From assembly GCA_015066085.1 (NCBI GenBank), contig SVPA01000003.1:1-64000 (forward strand): a DNA stretch of 64,000 nucleotides, read 5' to 3'. A model generated the notes under the pieces. The model worked only from the letters and a program-made list of their open reading frames with translations, ran no database searches and was not told where the DNA came from. Source of the stretch: Oscillospiraceae bacterium (GTDB lineage Bacteria > Bacillota > Clostridia > Oscillospirales > Acutalibacteraceae). Shown here piece by piece: positions 61,031 to 64,000 of the stretch (its first letter is position 1; each line of letters opens with the position of its first letter). Made by a program: the position numbers and the translations under genes.

Positions 61031-63298
61031 TTATTTTTCAGAAAAAATCAGTTCACTTTTTTCTACAGAAACGCAAATTTCTTTTAGCGTTGATTCGCCT
61101 TTATCAATAATGATATCAACCACTCTGTCTTCAATCTTTTTGCGTATATTATTTCTTAAATCTCTTGCTCCCGCTTTGCCCTTTATACTGATATTGGCAA
61201 TATATTCGCAAACAGCATCATCAAAGGAAAAAAGTATATCTTTTTCAGCCAAAACGACGCTTAAATCCGAAAGCATAAGTCTTGCAATCTTAATCATACT
61301 TTCAAGGCTAAGTTTAGAAAAGGCAACGATTTCATCAATTCTTGCAATGAATTCAGGACGCAAGAACTCTTCAAGAGCAGAAATTGCTTTTTCCTTTGAA
61401 GACTCATTCTCGCTTTTTCCAAAGCCCATAAGATTCTCTTTATTATGACTACCCGCATTAGAGGTCATAACAATAATAGTATTTTCAAAATTAACCGTTC
61501 TTCCTTGTGCATCTGAAATTCTTCCATCATCAAGAATCTGAAGAAGAATATTAAGAACATCGGGATGGGCTTTCTCAATTTCGTCGAAAAGAACTACCGA
61601 ATAGGGTCTGCGCCTTATTTTTTCAGTAAGTTGTCCGGCATCATCATAACCCACATATCCGGGAGGCGCTCCTATAAGTTTTGATACCGAATGTTTTTCC
61701 ATAAATTCGGACATGTCAAAACGGATAAGAGTTTCGGGAGTATCGAAAAGTTGTTCGGACAAAACCTTGACAAGTTCGGTTTTTCCGACACCTGTAGGTC
61801 CTACGAAAATGAAAGAAGCAGGTTTTCTATGGGGTGTTGTCTGAACTCTTGAACGCTTTACCGCGGCAGCAACAAGGTGAGCGGCATTATCCTGTCCAAT
61901 AATTCGCTCCTTGATTTTATCCTCAAGCGAAACAAGTTTAACAAGGTCGTTTTCAACAATTTTAGTGGCAGGAATACCTGTCCAGAGTTCAATTACTTTT
62001 GCAATATCATCTTCTGTGACCGCATTATTAGAAGCAGATTCGTAAAGGCCGTTTGCTATATTCTTATATTTTGTAAGTTCTGTCTTTATACGAGCCTGTT
62101 CTTCATAGTTTGGGTTATCAACATCTGCTTCAAGACGGTCAAGTTCAATCTGATATTCACCAATTTTCTTATTAGCAATATAGAGTTCATCAACCGCAGT
62201 ATTTGCAAGGCTCGCACAAGCACAGGCCTCATCTAACAGGTCTATTGCCTTATCGGGCAAATATCTGTCGCAAACATATCGCTCGGAAAGCAGAACAATT
62301 TTCTTAATAAGAGAATCGTCAACCGTTACATTATGAAAACCTTCATAGTATCCTTTTACGCCTGAAAGTATCTTAATAGCGTCTTCAACCGAATTTTCCT
62401 CAATTATAACAGGCTGAAAACGGCGTTCAAGGGCGCTATCTTTTTCAATATGCTTACGGTACTCTTTGAGAGTAGTCGCTCCTATAACCTGAATTTCGCC
62501 ACGTGAGAGGGCAGGTTTTAGTATGTTGGCAGCATTCATAGAACCCTCTGAAGAATCACCGGCGCCAACAAGATTATGAACTTCGTCAATGAACAAAATA
62601 ATATTTCCGTCATTCTTAATTTCTTCTACTAAACCTTTTACTCTGCTCTCAAATTGTCCTCTAAACTGAGTACCGGCAACTAAAGCGGTTAGGTCAAGAA
62701 GCATAATCTGCTTATCAAGCAGACGCGCAGGAGCCGTTTTATTAGCGATTTTAATTGCCAGGCCCTCAGCAATAGCGGTTTTACCGACTCCGGGTTCGCC
62801 AATTAAGCAAGGGTTGTTTTTAGACCTTCTTGATAAAATCTGAATAGTACGGTAAAGTTCATTCTCTCGGCCAACAATAATGTCGAATTTGCCTTCTTTG
62901 GCACGTTGAGTAAGGTTAGTGCAATATTGGTCAAGAAAACGGCGCTTTTTAGGCTTTGGTTCCTTTTTATTCTTTGATTTATTGTCTGTATTTTCCGAAG
63001 AATCGTCTTCCTCGCTTGAGTCAACCGCTCCGAAGACATTATTAAGAAAAGGAAACGGAGGAGCCGTTCCAAAATCCATCTCATCGGGATTATCTCCCAT
63101 TATCTCCATAAACTGATTAGTTATTTGTTCAATATCTTCTTCGCTTATATTCATGTTTTTAAGCATATCATCAACCGGTTTTATACCCATGTTCTTTGCA
63201 CACTCAAGGCAAAGACCTTGAGGAGGCTTTGAAGGAGCATTCTGGTCAGATATAAAGACCATCGCAGGTCGTTTTTTGCATTTATCACATAATTTCAT
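61031..63298 (-). CDS. clpE: ClpE-like AAA+ unfoldase (Clp protease ATP-binding subunit)
   Basis: 755 residues. An N-terminal C4 zinc finger (CDKCKKRPAMVF, CLECAK) replaces the Clp-N repeats, which is the ClpE hallmark. Two AAA+ domains follow: D1 with GEPGVGKTAIAEGLA and Walker B IILFIDEVHNL, a middle coiled domain near 385-420, and D2 with FVGPTGVGKTELVKVL and VLFDEIEKAHPDVL. It unfolds proteins for ClpP in stress. It follows pgsA by five bases. No CtsR-type operator is visible in the short upstream space. Confidence 0.9.
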   Translation of the reverse strand: MKLCDKCKKRPAMVFISDQNAPSKPPQGLCLECAKNMGIKPVDDMLKNMNISEEDIEQITNQFMEIMGDNPDEMDFGTAPPFPFLNNVFGAVDSSEEDDSSENTDNKSKNKKEPKPKKRRFLDQYCTNLTQRAKEGKFDIIVGRENELYRTIQILSRRSKNNPCLIGEPGVGKTAIAEGLAIKIANKTAPARLLDKQIMLLDLTALVAGTQFRGQFESRVKGLVEEIKNDGNIILFIDEVHNLVGAGDSSEGSMNAANILKPALSRGEIQVIGATTLKEYRKHIEKDSALERRFQPVIIEENSVEDAIKILSGVKGYYEGFHNVTVDDSLIKKIVLLSERYVCDRYLPDKAIDLLDEACACASLANTAVDELYIANKKIGEYQIELDRLEADVDNPNYEEQARIKTELTKYKNIANGLYESASNNAVTEDDIAKVIELWTGIPATKIVENDLVKLVSLEDKIKERIIGQDNAAHLVAAAVKRSRVQTTPHRKPASFIFVGPTGVGKTELVKVLSEQLFDTPETLIRFDMSEFMEKHSVSKLIGAPPGYVGYDDAGQLTEKIRRRPYSVVLFDEIEKAHPDVLNILLQILDDGRISDAQGRTVNFENTIIVMTSNAGSHNKENLMGFGKSENESSKEKAISALEEFLRPEFIARIDEIVAFSKLSLESMIKIARLMLSDLSVVLAEKDILFSFDDAVCEYIANISIKGKAGARDLRNNIRKKIEDRVVDIIIDKGESTLKEICVSVEKSELIFSEK

Positions 63299-63303
63299 TA
63301 ATA

Positions 63304-63861
63304 CTAGTCTCCTTTTACATCGCCACGAAACATTCTAAAATAACCCGTAATAGAAATAATCATACAAACAATTGAACAGGCGCTAAGTATGTATATCGGA
63401 AATTCAACAAAAGCGAATATATCAACCAAAAGAGTATAAACCATTGTTAAGAAAATCACTACTGTAGACAGTTTACCAAACCATCTTGAAGAAATTGGCT
63501 TAGTTCCTTTCGAAAGCAAATGAATTGCAAAAAACAAGGTTAAAAGTTCCTTTATAAAAAGCACTGAAAACATTGGAAATATTGCAAGCGGATGCATTAT
63601 ACCAAGAGATAGTATAACTGTCGCTTGGGTTAGTTTGTCTGCAATAGGGTCAAGAACCTTTCCTAAATCAGAAACCATATTAAAATGTCGTGCAATAAAT
63701 CCGTCCACAACATCACTAAGTCCGCTAATAAGAACAATGATGATAGCAATATAAATGTATTTTATATCATTAACACCCATAAAATACGAAATTACGAAAA
63801 ACGGTATCAGAACAAGTCTGAACATAGATATGATGTTTGGAATTGTAAAAATATTTTTCAT
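63304..63861 (-). CDS. pgsA: CDP-diacylglycerol-glycerol-3-phosphate 3-phosphatidyltransferase
   Basis: 185 residues with about four to five membrane helices. The CDP-alcohol phosphatidyltransferase motif reads DVVDGFIARHFNMVSDLGK, continuing to VLDPIADK, so all acidic residues are in place. It makes phosphatidylglycerol phosphate. GGCGGGG precedes the ATG. It is followed by the clpE-like gene. Confidence 0.94.
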   Translation of the reverse strand: MKNIFTIPNIISMFRLVLIPFFVISYFMGVNDIKYIYIAIIIVLISGLSDVVDGFIARHFNMVSDLGKVLDPIADKLTQATVILSLGIMHPLAIFPMFSVLFIKELLTLFFAIHLLSKGTKPISSRWFGKLSTVVIFLTMVYTLLVDIFAFVEFPIYILSACSIVCMIISITGYFRMFRGDVKGD

Positions 63862-63876
63862 TTATTTCCCCGCCTT

Positions 63877-63999
63877 TTATAAGGTTACTAAACAAAAGTC
63901 TAGCAAAAACTTGCAAATATACGAACTGTTTATCATATTGACATTTATAATATCAACACCTAAAACTCCTGTTGATACGACAAATGAAACAATTAAACA
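63877..63999 (-). CDS. Possible C-terminal end of an unidentified upstream gene (partial)
   Basis: On the minus strand one frame is open from the right edge to TAA at 63877-63879, about 40 residues ending in LLDFCLVTL, hydrophobic in character. It ends 16 bases before pgsA, a plausible operon spacing. The stretch is AT-rich, so the frame could be open by chance; otherwise 63880-64000 holds no recognised feature. Confidence 0.3.
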   Translation of the reverse strand, partial: CLIVSFVVSTGVLGVDIINVNMINSSYICKFLLDFCLVTL

Positions 64000-64000
64000 G

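Overview
The window looks like a chromosomal core segment of an anaerobic, endospore-forming Clostridia member, most like the Oscillospiraceae/Ruminococcaceae group. The DNA is visibly AT-rich. Shine-Dalgarno sites are strong and many genes start with TTG. Gene order follows Firmicutes blocks (yqfC-yqfD-phoH-ybeY-era-yqzL-recO; infC-rpmI-rplT; nadD-yqeK-rsfS; rnc-smc-ftsY). Sporulation genes yqfC, yqfD, spoIIM and ylbJ are present. No plasmid, prophage or CRISPR array is seen. The genus assignment is inference.

Layout. 1-5.5 kb: a tyrosine recombinase, then on the minus strand oxaloacetate-decarboxylase-type membrane subunits (oadG-oadB) and ackA-galK. 5.6-9.1 kb: tmcAL, uvrC and a small lipoprotein. 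9.1-13.7 kb: the oxidative TCA branch, acn-icd facing citrate synthase, presumably to make 2-oxoglutarate. 13.8-33 kb: tRNA-Lys and a long minus-strand run, transcribed from about 33 kb downwards: infC-rpmI-rplT, a SpoU methyltransferase, dprA, topA, trmFO, plsX, rnc, a radical SAM gene, smc, ftsY, a 275-bp MITE-like element, rdgB, yhbY, nadD, yqeK, rsfS, leuS. 33-41 kb: mreB, comFC, recD2, the c-di-AMP pair cdaA-cdaR, and a desulfurase/DUF3343 pair. 41-44.3 kb: a polar amino-acid ABC transporter with two binding proteins. 44.4-48.8 kb: a FliB-like gene, xerD-like, spoIIM, proC and fabG. 48.8-59.7 kb: mutS2, recO, yqzL, era, ybeY, phoH, a GH94 phosphorylase, yqfD, yqfC, ylbJ and a small Cys-rich protein. 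59.8-64 kb: a membrane-anchored XRE regulator, tRNA-Arg, tRNA-Gly, a clpE-like gene and pgsA.

The most unusual object is the ABC transporter binding protein at 42698-43480. Its two lobes are encoded in the reverse of the normal order (signal peptide, lobe 2, lobe 1), which is a circular permutation. A normally ordered paralogue lies next to it. Its promoter carries two TAGTNNACTA palindromes that resemble TrpR operators. Other items worth attention are the MITE with 27-bp perfect terminal repeats whose end supplies the ftsY stop codon, a XerD-like recombinase with Lys in place of the first catalytic Arg, four TTATGTNAAC repeats between proC and fabG, and a hairpin enclosing the spoIIM ribosome binding site. 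All calls come from reading the sequence and the supplied ORF track; no database search was run.
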